Source: Pseudoduganella dura (GTDB lineage Bacteria; Pseudomonadota; Gammaproteobacteria; Burkholderiales; Burkholderiaceae_D). From it: a stretch of DNA of 64,000 nt. Positions 55,171-63,874 of the stretch are shown here, piece after piece. The translations under genes were made by a program, and so were the position numbers. The notes under the pieces are model-generated. The model had not been told where the DNA came from. It was given only the letters and a program-made list of their open reading frames with translations, and made no database searches. The stretch spans positions 1,984,001-2,048,000 of the forward strand of contig NZ_WNWM01000002.1 of assembly GCF_009727155.1 (NCBI RefSeq), in the 5' to 3' direction. The first letter of the stretch is position 1; each line of letters begins with the position of its first letter.

Positions 55171-55869
55171 TTACTGCGGCTTGCTGCTCGACAGCCAGGA
55201 CAGGAATGCCGCGCGGCTGCGCGAGCACACCACGACCTTGCCGTTGCCGGAGAAGCGCAGCACCATCCCTTCGCCGCTCGTCACGCTGTTGACCAGGTTG
55301 CCCAGGAAACCGGCGCTGCGGTTGGTCGACACCGAGATCTCGTAGCGCAGCGAGCTGTCCCAGCACACCACGTGCGAGTTGTCGATCGTGATGTCCTTGC
55401 CGGCTACCACGTCCAGCGTGGCCACCGAGCCGAAGCCCGATACCACCAGCTGGCCGTTGCCGGCAGTCTCCGTGATGAAGAAGCCGCCGGTCTGGCCGAA
55501 CAGCGCGGTGCCCACGTTCTGGGTGCGCACCTTCAGGTCAACGCTCGAGGTGGCCGCCACGAACGCGCCGTCGCTGATCATGTACTGGCGCTGGCCCACG
55601 TCGAGCACCTGCATCGCGCCCGGCAGCGTGGGCGACAGCAGGCAATCGCCATCGCCCTTGACGGCCTCGATGTGCTGCTGGAAGAACGATTCGCCGTTGG
55701 CGAAGGTGCGCATCAGCGCCGCCCCCAGCCCGCCGTTCATCTTGCCTTTCAGCTCGAGGGCCGACTCCATCATCACCATGGCGTTCGATTCGCAATAGAT
55801 CTTCTCGCCATGGCGCAGGGAGACGTGCAGGAACGGATCCTCTTCGCCGGTAATGGAAAAGACAGGCAT
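55171..55869 (-). CDS. AIM24/TIGR00266-family protein
   Basis: A 232-residue all-beta protein. The segments FLHVSLRHGEKIYCESNAMV, SALELKGKMNGGLGAALMRT, FANGESFFQQHIEA and the later GQTGGFFITETAGNGQLVVSGFG, a glycine-rich 23-residue stretch, match the AIM24/TIGR00266 family, a repeated beta-strand fold related to the tubby C-terminal domain. Such genes accompany TerD genes in some bacteria; the molecular role is not established. It starts 2 bases after the upstream TerE-like gene, so the two are co-translated. It has no counterpart in copy A. Confidence 0.88.
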   Translation of the reverse strand: MPVFSITGEEDPFLHVSLRHGEKIYCESNAMVMMESALELKGKMNGGLGAALMRTFANGESFFQQHIEAVKGDGDCLLSPTLPGAMQVLDVGQRQYMISDGAFVAATSSVDLKVRTQNVGTALFGQTGGFFITETAGNGQLVVSGFGSVATLDVVAGKDITIDNSHVVCWDSSLRYEISVSTNRSAGFLGNLVNSVTSGEGMVLRFSGNGKVVVCSRSRAAFLSWLSSSKPQ

Positions 55870-55871
55870 GC

Positions 55872-56447
55872 TTACACCGCCACGCCGTAGCTGGTGGCCA
55901 GCGCGGCCAGGCCGCCCTTGTAGCCCTGGCCGACGGCGCGGAATTTCCAGTCGCTGCCGTTGCGATACAGTTCGCCGAACACCATCGCCGTTTCCGTCGA
56001 GCTGTCTTCGGACAGGTCGTAGCGCGCCACTTCCTGGTTGTTGGCGCTGTTCACGCAGCGCACGAAGGCCTTCTGCACCTGGCCGAAATTCTGGCGGCGC
56101 GCTTCGGCATCGTGGATCGTCACGCAGACGGCGATCTTGTCCACATCGGCGGGAACCCGGGCCAGGTCCACCTGCACGGATTCGTCATCGCCCTCGCCCT
56201 CGCCGGTGCGGTTGTCCCCGGAGTGCACGATTGACCCATCGGTGGACTTCAGGTTGTTGTAGAAGATGAAGTCCTGGTCGCTGCGCACCTTGCCGTCGGC
56301 TTTCAGCAGGAAGACCGAACTGTCGATGTCGAATGCCGCGCCGTCGGTGTTGCGCACATCCCAGCCCAGGCCGATGGTCAGTTGCGACAGACCGGGGGCT
56401 TCCTTGCTCAGGTTGACGTTGCCGCCTTTTTGCAGACTGATTGCCAT
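55872..56447 (-). CDS. TerD-family protein (TerE-like), copy B
   Basis: A 191-residue TerD-fold protein, about 91 percent identical by hand count to copy A (47383-47958), starting [19 protein letters not shown] with the same upstream AAGGAGTAATCG. Calcium-binding clusters [11 protein letters not shown] and [16 protein letters not shown] are intact. It is the first intact gene of copy B's minus-strand unit and is followed after 2 bases by the AIM24-family gene. The promoter is probably in 56700-56830, beyond the terC relic. Confidence 0.93.
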   Translation of the reverse strand: MAISLQKGGNVNLSKEAPGLSQLTIGLGWDVRNTDGAAFDIDSSVFLLKADGKVRSDQDFIFYNNLKSTDGSIVHSGDNRTGEGEGDDESVQVDLARVPADVDKIAVCVTIHDAEARRQNFGQVQKAFVRCVNSANNQEVARYDLSEDSSTETAMVFGELYRNGSDWKFRAVGQGYKGGLAALATSYGVAV

Positions 56448-56639
56448 GATCGATTACTCCTTGAAATAAAAGACACCCTTCTTCCCGACACGGCGCATCG
56501 GTGTCGTGCGTGCGCCGCGGTTCTTGCGGGGAACCCCCGCCTGGTTCTACTTAGTTTGCCACCAAGTTTGCCACTTATTTACTTGTTTTTCCCTTAAATC
56601 CCCAATCCCGTCATACGATGGCTGCGGCTTGCTGCCATT

Positions 56640-56738
56640 TACGGCAGCAAGCCGGTGGCCATCCGGGGCGGCGATGAAGGCCACGCCGGCCACGCCTGCC
56701 AGCCTCGTATGCGATAGGGGCCGTCCTGTAACGATCAA
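56640..56738 (-). pseudogene. Relic of a terC gene in Ter copy B
   Basis: On the minus strand the short frame contains RLAGVAGVAFIAAPDG, matching FTGLIGVAFIAAS near the C-terminus of the intact TerC-like protein (48068-49114). The DNA agrees: GCGATGAAGGCCACGCCG occurs in both, with more matches on either side (CTGCC-TTT-CGG). Position also fits, directly upstream of the TerE-like gene and next to the duplicated promoter. About 300 codons have been deleted. The rest of the 56448-56830 gap holds a GC-rich hairpin (GCGGGG and CCCCGC near 56526-56540) but no gene. Confidence 0.7.
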
Positions 56739-56746
56739 TTGTCTGT

Positions 56747-56832
56747 TTGATCAATGTCACGTAGTGTAGAGGAAGGCTTCCAATTGAAAAATAGAAGATA
56801 ATGTGAACTTTACTGCGTAAAACCCGAACCAT
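56747..56832. promoter_or_regulatory. Divergent Ter/LysR control region, copy B
   Basis: This 86-base block ends at the LysR-type start codon and is 81 percent identical (70/86) to 49133-49218. The conserved pieces TTGATCAATGTCAC, AGTGTAGAG, GAAAAATAG and TGTGAAC are candidates for LysR-type operator and promoter elements that would act on both the regulator and the Ter genes. TTGATCAA is a perfect palindrome. Confidence 0.6.
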
Positions 56833-57733
56833 GAAAACCAGCGGCATCAATTTCCGCCACCTGTATTTCTTTCGCGTGGTGGCCGCGGAAGGCAGCGTGA
56901 CGCGTGCAGCCGAGCGCCTGGGACTGGCGATCCAGACCGTCAGCGCGCAGTTGTCCGCGCTCGAGCAATCGGTGGGCAAGCAGCTCCTGACGCAGCAGGG
57001 CCGCCGCCTGGTGCCCACCGAAGCCGGCCGCGTCGCGCTGACCTATGCCGAGCAGATCTTCGAGCTGGGCGACCGCATGCAGGAAGCGTTGAACGAGGCC
57101 GATGCGGGCCGCACCCGGCTGACGGTGGGCATCTCCGATTCGCTGCCCAAGCTGATCGCCTACCGCCTGCTGCGCGCGGCCTTCGACATGAAAGTGCCGG
57201 TCAAGCTGGTGTGCGTGGAGCGCGAGTTCGAATCGCTGCTGGCCGATCTGGCGCTGCACAAGCTGGACGTGGTGCTGACCGACCGTTCGGTGCGCGCCTC
57301 GGCCAGCCTGCGCGTGTACAACCACCTGCTGGGTGAAAGCGAGATGCTGTTGTTCGGTACACCCGAGCTGGCGCACCGGTATGGCCGCGAGTTCCCCGCC
57401 ACACTGAACGGCGCGCCGCTGCTGCTGCCGACGCGGAACAACGCGCTGCGCGGCCGCATCGACGAATGGCTGCTCAAGCACGACGTGCGGCCGGACGTGG
57501 TGGGCGAATTCGAGGACAACGCCATGCTGACCACCTTCGCGCGCGACGGCCTGGGCCTGTTCTTCGCCCACGCCAGCCTGGAGAAGGATATCGAACTGCA
57601 ATACGGCGCGATCCCCGCCGGCACGGCCACCGAACTGCGCGAACAGTTCTATGCGATCTCGAGCGAGCGGCGCATCAAGCATCCGGCGGTGGAAGCGATC
57701 ATGGCGGCGAACACGGGGCTGTTCACGGTGTAA
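56831..57733 (+). CDS. LysR-type regulator, NhaR-like
   Basis: A 300-residue LysR-type protein. The N-terminal winged helix (NFRHLYFFRVVAAEGSVTRAAERL, then AIQTVSAQLSALEQSVGKQLL) and the C-terminal effector domain resemble NhaR, the regulator that responds to sodium in E. coli: compare VGISDSLPKLIAYRLLRAA, LHKLDVVLTDR and VVGEFEDNAMLTTFARDGLG. It is divergent from Ter copy B. Relics of its promoter in front of terC in copy A show that this regulator was part of the ancestral Ter block, so it most likely controls the Ter genes. Confidence 0.88.
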   Translation: MKTSGINFRHLYFFRVVAAEGSVTRAAERLGLAIQTVSAQLSALEQSVGKQLLTQQGRRLVPTEAGRVALTYAEQIFELGDRMQEALNEADAGRTRLTVGISDSLPKLIAYRLLRAAFDMKVPVKLVCVEREFESLLADLALHKLDVVLTDRSVRASASLRVYNHLLGESEMLLFGTPELAHRYGREFPATLNGAPLLLPTRNNALRGRIDEWLLKHDVRPDVVGEFEDNAMLTTFARDGLGLFFAHASLEKDIELQYGAIPAGTATELREQFYAISSERRIKHPAVEAIMAANTGLFTV

Positions 57734-57882
57734 GGGGTGCAAGGGCGCACCCCGCGCCGCCCCGGAATTGCGCCGCTTCGGTCCGGGTCGGATAAGATGT
57801 ATGTTTTAACTACCCGCTTCGATGAATTCCGCACCATTGCGCGCCATGCCGCGCGGTGACGAAAGCAGTCGAAGTGCGTCCT

Positions 57883-59220
57883 ATGCATAATCTACTGCTG
57901 GTCCTCCTTGCCTTCTTCCTCGTCGCACTGAACGGTTTTTTCGTTGCCGCCGAATTCGGCATCGTGACACTGCGCCGCACCCGCGTGCGCGCCATCGCGA
58001 AAACACAGGGGCTCAGGGGCCGCATCCTCGAAAAAGTCCATGGCCAGCTCGATGCTTACCTGTCCGCCTGCCAGCTGGGCATCACGCTGGCCTCGCTGGG
58101 CCTCGGCTGGATCGGCGAACCGGCGTTTGCCGGGCTGCTCGAACCGCTGCTGTTCGGTATCGGCATCACGTCCAACGAGGTGGTGCACGGCATTTCGTTC
58201 ATCTTTGCCTTCGTCACGATCTCGTTCCTGCACATCGTCGTGGGCGAGCTGGCGCCCAAGTCGCTGGCCATCCGCGTGCCCGAAGCGGTCGCCGTGTGGT
58301 GCGCGCTGCCGCTGTACGGCTTCTACTGGGCGATGTACCCGGCGATCTGGGTGCTGAACAAGAGCGCCAACATGGTGCTCCATCTCGCCGGCCTGCGCGG
58401 CACGGGCGGCCACGACTCGCATTATTCGACGGACGAACTGAAGCTGATCCTGCGCACCAGCCAGCCCGGCGAGAAATTCAACAAGGACGAGCGCAACATC
58501 CTCGCCAACACGCTCGATTTCTCGCAGCTGCGCGTATCGGACCTGATGCGGCCCATCAACGAGGTGATCGCGCTGCACGCTTCCCGCCCGCTGACGGCGA
58601 ACCTGGAAACCGTGGTGCGCAACCGCTTCTCGCGCTACCCGTATTTCGACGAGGACGGCAACTCGGTGCTGGGCGTGGTGCACCTGAAGGACCTGTTCTT
58701 CGCGCAGCAGTCCGGCAAGCCGATCACCACGTTTACGCCGTTCCTGCGGCCGGTGGAGACGATTTCCGCGCGCACGCCGGCAATCGAGCTGTTCCGCCGT
58801 TTCCGCGAGGGTGCGCCGCACTTCGCGCTGATCGGCGAAAAGGGCAAGCGCCCGGTGGGCTTCCTGACGCTGGACAACCTGCTCGGCGCGATGGTCGGCG
58901 AGATCCACGATGAATTCCGCCTGAACGAAAACGACTGGCTCAAGCAGGAGGACGGCGCGCTGATCGGCAAGGCCAGCCTGCCGATCTTCTCGCTGGAGCG
59001 GATGCTGGGCATCGACATCGAAAACGAGGAACTGGGCCTGGACGAGGTGGAATCGGTGGGCGGCCTGATCATGCTGAAGCTGGGCGACATCCCGAAACAG
59101 GGGCAGCGCGTGAGCTTCAACGCATTCGACCTGGTGGTGCGCAAGATGAACGGCCCGCGCATCCTGCTGGTGAAAGTCATCCCGCGCACGGGCCGCACGT
59201 CAGAGGACGAGCAGGACTGA
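57883..59220 (+). CDS. CNNM/CorC-type transport protein (HlyC/CorC family)
   Basis: A 445-residue inner membrane protein. A CNNM (DUF21) domain with four hydrophobic segments covers about residues 1-190 (LVLLAFFLVALNGFFVAAEF; CQLGITLASLGLGWIGEPAFAG). Two CBS domains span about 210-335 (LRVSDLMRPINEVIAL, FLTLDNLLGAMVGEI), and the CorC_HlyC C-terminal domain begins near 350. The family is linked to magnesium and cobalt efflux rather than to haemolysis. The ATG at 57883 gives the usual N-terminus (MHNLLL); a GTG at 57856 is a possible earlier start. Confidence 0.9.
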   Translation: MHNLLLVLLAFFLVALNGFFVAAEFGIVTLRRTRVRAIAKTQGLRGRILEKVHGQLDAYLSACQLGITLASLGLGWIGEPAFAGLLEPLLFGIGITSNEVVHGISFIFAFVTISFLHIVVGELAPKSLAIRVPEAVAVWCALPLYGFYWAMYPAIWVLNKSANMVLHLAGLRGTGGHDSHYSTDELKLILRTSQPGEKFNKDERNILANTLDFSQLRVSDLMRPINEVIALHASRPLTANLETVVRNRFSRYPYFDEDGNSVLGVVHLKDLFFAQQSGKPITTFTPFLRPVETISARTPAIELFRRFREGAPHFALIGEKGKRPVGFLTLDNLLGAMVGEIHDEFRLNENDWLKQEDGALIGKASLPIFSLERMLGIDIENEELGLDEVESVGGLIMLKLGDIPKQGQRVSFNAFDLVVRKMNGPRILLVKVIPRTGRTSEDEQD

Positions 59221-59268
59221 CGTTGCATTCCATATAATGGGGTCTTTCACCCGCCGTGGAGGACCCGC

Positions 59269-60015
59269 ATGCCCCGTCTCCGATTCATTCTCCCTGCCCT
59301 GCTGCTGGCCGCCGCCGCGTCGGCGCACGCCGCGCCGCAATACGTGGAAGTGGGCACGCCGCTGCCGCGCTTCCACCTGCTGAAGGAAGGCAGCCACCGT
59401 TACCTGCGCTACCTCCGCTCCGCCGACGGCAATACCGCCCTCGACATCTGGCAGCGCGACATCCACTTCGACGGCAAACAGATGCAGATCCGGCAGCGCT
59501 GGGACGCGGTCGGCAAGGCGCCTTCCGTGAAACGCCTCGAATCCACGTTCGAGGCCGGCACCTTTCGCCCGTACACGCACGTGCGCATCACGGAAAAGGA
59601 TGGCAGGAAGACCGTGGAAGGCTTTGCGTTCGCCGCCGGCAAGATCACCGGCATGGCCGAGCTGCAGGACAACACGCAGAAGAACCTGGCGGTGGAATCG
59701 AAGGAAGCGGCGTTCAACTTCGAGGCCGACATGGAACTGCTCCAGGCGCTGCCGCTGGCCGACGGCTACGAGGCCCAACTGGTGTTCTACCATGCCGGCG
59801 GCGCCGCCGCCCCGGCGCGGTATACCTTCAGGGTGGCCGGCAGCGAAGCGATCGCCGGCCCCGCCGGCCCGGTCGACTGCTGGATCGTCACCACCGACTA
59901 CAACGTGCCGGGCAGCCTGTCGAAATTCTGGTACGCCAAGGGCACACAGCTGATGGTGAAGCAGGAGAGCCCGTTGCCGGATGGGCGCACGCTGGTCAAG
60001 ACGCTGTTGAACTGA
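59269..60015 (+). CDS. Secreted protein of unknown function
   Basis: A 248-residue protein with a signal peptide (MPRLRFILPALLLAAAASAHAA). A GGAGG site precedes the start. The mature sequence is mostly beta and begins PQYVEVGTPLPRFHLLKEGSHRY; further motifs are VESKEAAFNFEADMELLQAL and SLSKFWYAKGTQLMVKQE. The pattern resembles DUF3108-like periplasmic beta-barrel proteins, where WY..., K and E residues near the C-terminus recur, but I am not sure of the family. It stands alone between the CNNM gene and the convergent AI-2E gene. Confidence 0.65.
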   Translation: MPRLRFILPALLLAAAASAHAAPQYVEVGTPLPRFHLLKEGSHRYLRYLRSADGNTALDIWQRDIHFDGKQMQIRQRWDAVGKAPSVKRLESTFEAGTFRPYTHVRITEKDGRKTVEGFAFAAGKITGMAELQDNTQKNLAVESKEAAFNFEADMELLQALPLADGYEAQLVFYHAGGAAAPARYTFRVAGSEAIAGPAGPVDCWIVTTDYNVPGSLSKFWYAKGTQLMVKQESPLPDGRTLVKTLLN

Positions 60016-60073
60016 GTGTGGCTGTCGAGGACTTCGGTGTCGGACACCGGTCCTCGCGCACGGCACGTTGTTC

Positions 60074-61156
60074 CTATGGCGCCGCCTCGCCCTGTTCGTG
60101 CTCCGGCCGGTGCGGGCTGACCGGGTTGACATTGGTCCAGTTGCGCAGCAGGCCGAGGGCCACGGCGAGCAGGGTCGGGCCGATGAACAGGCCGACGAAG
60201 CCGAAGGCGATCACGCCCCCCATCACCCCCAGCAACACGAGCAGGAACGGCAGGCTGGAGCCGCGGCTGATCAGCATCGGCTTGACGACGTTGTCGACGC
60301 CGCTGATCAGGAACACGCCCCACACCGCCATGAAGATCGCCCAGCCGGTGCTGCCCTGGTAGAACAGCCAGATCGCGGCGCCGCCCCAGATCAGCGGCGG
60401 GCCCACGGGAATCAGCGAGAACAGGAACGTGGCCACGGCCAGCAGCGCGACGGCCGGCACGCCGGCAATCATGAAGCCGGCGGCGGCGACAAAGGCCTGC
60501 GCCAGCGCGGTGCCCAGCAAGCCGTACATCACGCCGCGTACCGTGCGGCTGACGGTATCGGCCACTTCGGGCGCATGCTCGCCCATGATCTTGCCCATGC
60601 CGATCGACAGCGCCCTGAGCAGCGTATCGCCATCGCGGTACAGGAAGAAGCTGACGAAGGCGGCCAGGCTCACCTGCGCCACCCCGCTGCCCAGCACGAG
60701 GCCGCCGCCCAGCAGGAAGTGGCGTGCCGGTTCCATGAAGCGCTTGGCGGTGTCGATCAGCTGCTCGCGGCTGCTGATCAGGTTCTGCACATAGTGGTAG
60801 GCCGTCTCGCCGATGACCGGGATGCCGCGCAGCCAGTCGGGCGCGACCATCGTGCCGGATGCCAGCGCGTCGCGCAGCGCGCGGTAGACATTGCCGGCAT
60901 TGTCCGCCACGTTCCATGTGACGAGCGCCAACGGCAGGATGATCAGCAGGATCAGCGACACCGTCATCACGGTGGCGGCGAGCGTGCGCCGGCCGCGCAG
61001 GCGGTGCAGCAGCCGCTGGAACATCGGCCAGCTGGAAATCGTGATCGCGCAGGCGAACAGCACGGCGGGCAGGAACGGCCGCAGCACCCACAGGCAGCCG
61101 ATGACGAGGAACACGATCGCCGCGAGGCGGGTATAGGGTTGAAAGCGTTTTTCCAT
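60074..61156 (-). CDS. AI-2E family transporter (PerM/YdiK type)
   Basis: A 360-residue polytopic membrane protein with about eight helices. The two N-terminal helices (LAAIVFLVIGCLWVLRPFLPA, FACAITISSWPMFQRLL), the central amphipathic region, and the C-terminal GVFLISGVDNVVKPMLISRG...FGFVGLFIGPTLLAV pattern are typical. The family exports autoinducer-2 in E. coli (TqsA), but most members have other or unknown substrates, sodium/proton exchange among them. It appears monocistronic. Confidence 0.88.
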   Translation of the reverse strand: MEKRFQPYTRLAAIVFLVIGCLWVLRPFLPAVLFACAITISSWPMFQRLLHRLRGRRTLAATVMTVSLILLIILPLALVTWNVADNAGNVYRALRDALASGTMVAPDWLRGIPVIGETAYHYVQNLISSREQLIDTAKRFMEPARHFLLGGGLVLGSGVAQVSLAAFVSFFLYRDGDTLLRALSIGMGKIMGEHAPEVADTVSRTVRGVMYGLLGTALAQAFVAAAGFMIAGVPAVALLAVATFLFSLIPVGPPLIWGGAAIWLFYQGSTGWAIFMAVWGVFLISGVDNVVKPMLISRGSSLPFLLVLLGVMGGVIAFGFVGLFIGPTLLAVALGLLRNWTNVNPVSPHRPEHEQGEAAP

Positions 61157-61284
61157 GCGGCGGCATCCTCCGGGGTATGCCGCCGCAAATGGGGACGACC
61201 TGCCAGGGATGCAAGCTTGGCACGAATGCAGCGCGGCCCCGTGGAGGGGCCGCGAGGGCTTGCAATGCGGAAGGGGCTAGCGGA

Positions 61285-61863
61285 TCAGGACAGCAGCTGC
61301 TTCAGGTCGTGCACGACCGGCTTCGTGCCCTGCGCGTGGCGCAGGAACAGGCGCACCTTGCCCTGCTTGTCGAACACGAAGCTGCCTGCCGTGTGGTCGA
61401 TCGAGTAGGTGGCCGGATCGTCCTTGCCCGGCACCTTCTGGTAGAACACCTTGAACTCCTTGGCCGTCTGGGCGATTTCGGCCGGCGTGCCGTACAGGCC
61501 TGTAAAGCGCGGATCGAACGCGGGCACGTACTGCTTGAGCAGTTCGGGCGTGTCGCGCTCCGGGTCCAGCGTCACGAACAGCACCTGCACCTGGTCGGCC
61601 TGCGGGCCCAGTTCCTTCATCACGGCGGCCATTTCGGCCATCGTGGTCGGGCACACGTCCGGGCATTGCGTGAAGCCGAAGAACATCACTACCACCTTGC
61701 CCTTGTAGCTTTCCAGCGTGACCGGCTTGCCGTTGTGGTCCTTCAGCGAAAAACCCTTGGCATGGGTGGCGCCGGTGATGTCGACGTTGACGAAATTGGC
61801 GCGTTTTTCGGAGCACCCCAGCAGAACACTCAGGAAGAACAGCGCGGCAAGCAGTTTTTTCAT
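61285..61863 (-). CDS. SCO1/SenC copper chaperone lipoprotein
   Basis: A 192-residue periplasmic thioredoxin-fold protein that delivers copper to the CuA site of cytochrome c oxidase. A lipobox (SVLLGC) puts the lipidated Cys at residue 17. The copper ligands are Cys67 and Cys71 in TQCPDVCPT and His157 in SIDHTAGS. It starts 1 base after the ctaB stop on the minus strand, so it ends the ctaA-ctaB-sco group. The upstream extension of the open frame runs into ctaB and is not real. Confidence 0.94.
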   Translation of the reverse strand: MKKLLAALFFLSVLLGCSEKRANFVNVDITGATHAKGFSLKDHNGKPVTLESYKGKVVVMFFGFTQCPDVCPTTMAEMAAVMKELGPQADQVQVLFVTLDPERDTPELLKQYVPAFDPRFTGLYGTPAEIAQTAKEFKVFYQKVPGKDDPATYSIDHTAGSFVFDKQGKVRLFLRHAQGTKPVVHDLKQLLS

Positions 61864-61864
61864 G

Positions 61865-62758
61865 TCAGATCCGGATGTAGTGATCGAGCAGCAGCGCGCC
61901 GAACAGCAGCGCCAGGTACAGGATCGAGAAGGCAAAGGCCTTGCGGGCCAGCAGGTCGCTGTAGTTGCGCCAGATGCGCCAGCCGTACCACAGGAAGACG
62001 GCATCGAGCACGACGGCGCAGGCCAGGTAGATCGTCCCGCTCATGCCCACGGCGAACGGCAGCAGCGTGGTGGCCGCCAGCGCGATCGAATACAGGAACA
62101 CGTGGAACTGCGTGAACGCCATGCCGTGCGTGATGGGCAGCATGGGCAGGCCGGACTTGGCGTAATCGTCGCGGCGATACAGTGCCAGTGCCCAGAAATG
62201 CGGCGGCGTCCACAGGAAGATGATCAGCACCAGCAGCCAGGCCTGCATCGGCACGTCGTTGGCCACGGCGGCCCAGCCCAACGCCGGCGGCATCGCGCCC
62301 GACAGCCCGCCGATGACGATGTTCTGCGGCGTGGCCGGTTTCAGGATCATCGTGTAGATGACGGCGTAGCCGACGAAGGTGACGAACGTGAGCCACATCG
62401 TCAGCGGGTTCACCAGCGCATACAGGATCCACATGCCGGCGCCGCCAATGATGCTCGAAAAGATCATCGTCTGTGTGGGCGTGATCTCGCCGCGCGCCAT
62501 CGGCCGGCGCGCGGTGCGGGCCATGCGCGCGTCGATCTCGCGCTCGGCCAGGCAGTTGACGGCGAACGCGGCGCCCGCCAGCAGCCAGATGCCGATGGTG
62601 CCGGCCACCACCACGCGCCAGTCCGGCAATTCGTCGGTAGCGAGGAACATGCCGATCACGGCGCAGAACACGGCCAGCTGTGTCACGCGCGGCTTCGTCA
62701 GCGCCCAGTACTGGGCGATGCGGCTGGTCTGGCGATGGGTTGCGGCTTGGGCGGTCAT
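61865..62758 (-). CDS. ctaB: Protohaem IX farnesyltransferase (haem O synthase)
   Basis: A 297-residue UbiA-family prenyltransferase with about nine membrane helices that adds a farnesyl group to haem b, giving haem o. The first Asp-rich motif [19 protein letters not shown] carries the conserved N-x3-D-x2-D-type site in its Oxalobacteraceae form (N..E..IDARM), and [22 protein letters not shown], a 22-residue segment, is the second. The start at 62758 overlaps the ctaA stop by four bases (ATGA); the longer open frame upstream is the shadow of ctaA. Confidence 0.95.
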   Translation of the reverse strand: MTAQAATHRQTSRIAQYWALTKPRVTQLAVFCAVIGMFLATDELPDWRVVVAGTIGIWLLAGAAFAVNCLAEREIDARMARTARRPMARGEITPTQTMIFSSIIGGAGMWILYALVNPLTMWLTFVTFVGYAVIYTMILKPATPQNIVIGGLSGAMPPALGWAAVANDVPMQAWLLVLIIFLWTPPHFWALALYRRDDYAKSGLPMLPITHGMAFTQFHVFLYSIALAATTLLPFAVGMSGTIYLACAVVLDAVFLWYGWRIWRNYSDLLARKAFAFSILYLALLFGALLLDHYIRI

Positions 62759-63864
62759 GGAGTGGGGGTCAAAAAACTGGCCCGGTAGTTTACCATGGTC
62801 AGGAAAAGCACGAGGGCGGCCGCCCCCGCGTTGTGCAGCACGGCGATCGTGAGCGGGAAGCTCAGGTAGATCGTGGCCACGCCCGTCAGGGCCTGCAGCA
62901 CCAGCACGATGCCGATGCCGATCACCGGTTTGCGCAGCACCGCCACCCGCCACGCCCGCCAGCATGTATAGCCGAGCACGATGAAGACGACGAGCGCGAA
63001 GTTGCGGTGCACCCAGTGGATCGCCGTCAGCGCGGAAAACGGCAGGTAGTGCCCGGCGGAGGTCTTGCCCAGTTCGCGCCACAGGTGGAAGCCGTGTTCG
63101 AAATCCATCTCCGGGATCACCTTGCCGCCGCCGCACAGCGGGAACTCGGTGCAGGCCAGCGTCGCATAGTTGGTGCTCACCCAGCCGCCCAGGAACAGCT
63201 GCACCAGCACCACCGCGCCGGACAGCGCGGCCAGCCAGCGGATGCGCCGCAGCGCCGGCGGGGTCACGCCGGCGTTGCCGAACGGATGCGTTGCATGGTC
63301 CTGCAGGCCGCCGAACCAGGTCAGCAAGGCCAGCATGCCCATGCCGAGCAGCAGGTGGGTCGTCACGATCACCGGCTGCAGCTTCAGCGTGACGGTCCAG
63401 GCACCGAAAGCACCCTGCAGGCAGACGACAAGGAACAGCATGGTCGGATAGCCCGGCCGGTAGCCGGCCTTGCGTTCGCGGCGCCAGCGGTACCAGGCGA
63501 CGCACATCATCGCCATGATCAGCACGCCGATGGCCATCGCGAAATAGCGGTGGATCATCTCGACCCACGCCTTGAACATCGTCACCGGGCCGGTCGGCTG
63601 CAGCAGCTCGGCGGCGCGGATTTCCGCGTGCGCCAGGAACGGGTTGGCCAGGCCGTAGCAGCCGGGCCAGTCGGGACAGCCCAGGCCCGAGTCGGTCAGG
63701 CGCGTGAAGGCGCCGAACACGATCAGGTCGAAGGTGATGAACACGCTGATCCACACCAGCTTGCGGTACTTGTTGACGTCACTGGAAATCCAGACCATCG
63801 ACAGCGGCAGCAGCGCGACGATCAGGGCGGTGATGGCCATCTGGGCCAGCGTGGTGTGATGCAT
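62755..63864 (-). CDS. ctaA: Haem A synthase (COX15/CtaA)
   Basis: A 369-residue membrane protein with about eight helices that oxidises haem o to haem a. The motifs [22 protein letters not shown] and [15 protein letters not shown] (with a haem-ligating His), [27 protein letters not shown] and [12 protein letters not shown] carry the four conserved histidines. It is the first complete gene of the ctaA-ctaB-sco group. Downstream in-frame Met codons (residues 9 and 23) are alternative starts. Confidence 0.94.
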   Translation of the reverse strand: MHHTTLAQMAITALIVALLPLSMVWISSDVNKYRKLVWISVFITFDLIVFGAFTRLTDSGLGCPDWPGCYGLANPFLAHAEIRAAELLQPTGPVTMFKAWVEMIHRYFAMAIGVLIMAMMCVAWYRWRRERKAGYRPGYPTMLFLVVCLQGAFGAWTVTLKLQPVIVTTHLLLGMGMLALLTWFGGLQDHATHPFGNAGVTPPALRRIRWLAALSGAVVLVQLFLGGWVSTNYATLACTEFPLCGGGKVIPEMDFEHGFHLWRELGKTSAGHYLPFSALTAIHWVHRNFALVVFIVLGYTCWRAWRVAVLRKPVIGIGIVLVLQALTGVATIYLSFPLTIAVLHNAGAAALVLFLTMVNYRASFLTPTP

Positions 63865-63874
63865 GGTGTTCCTG

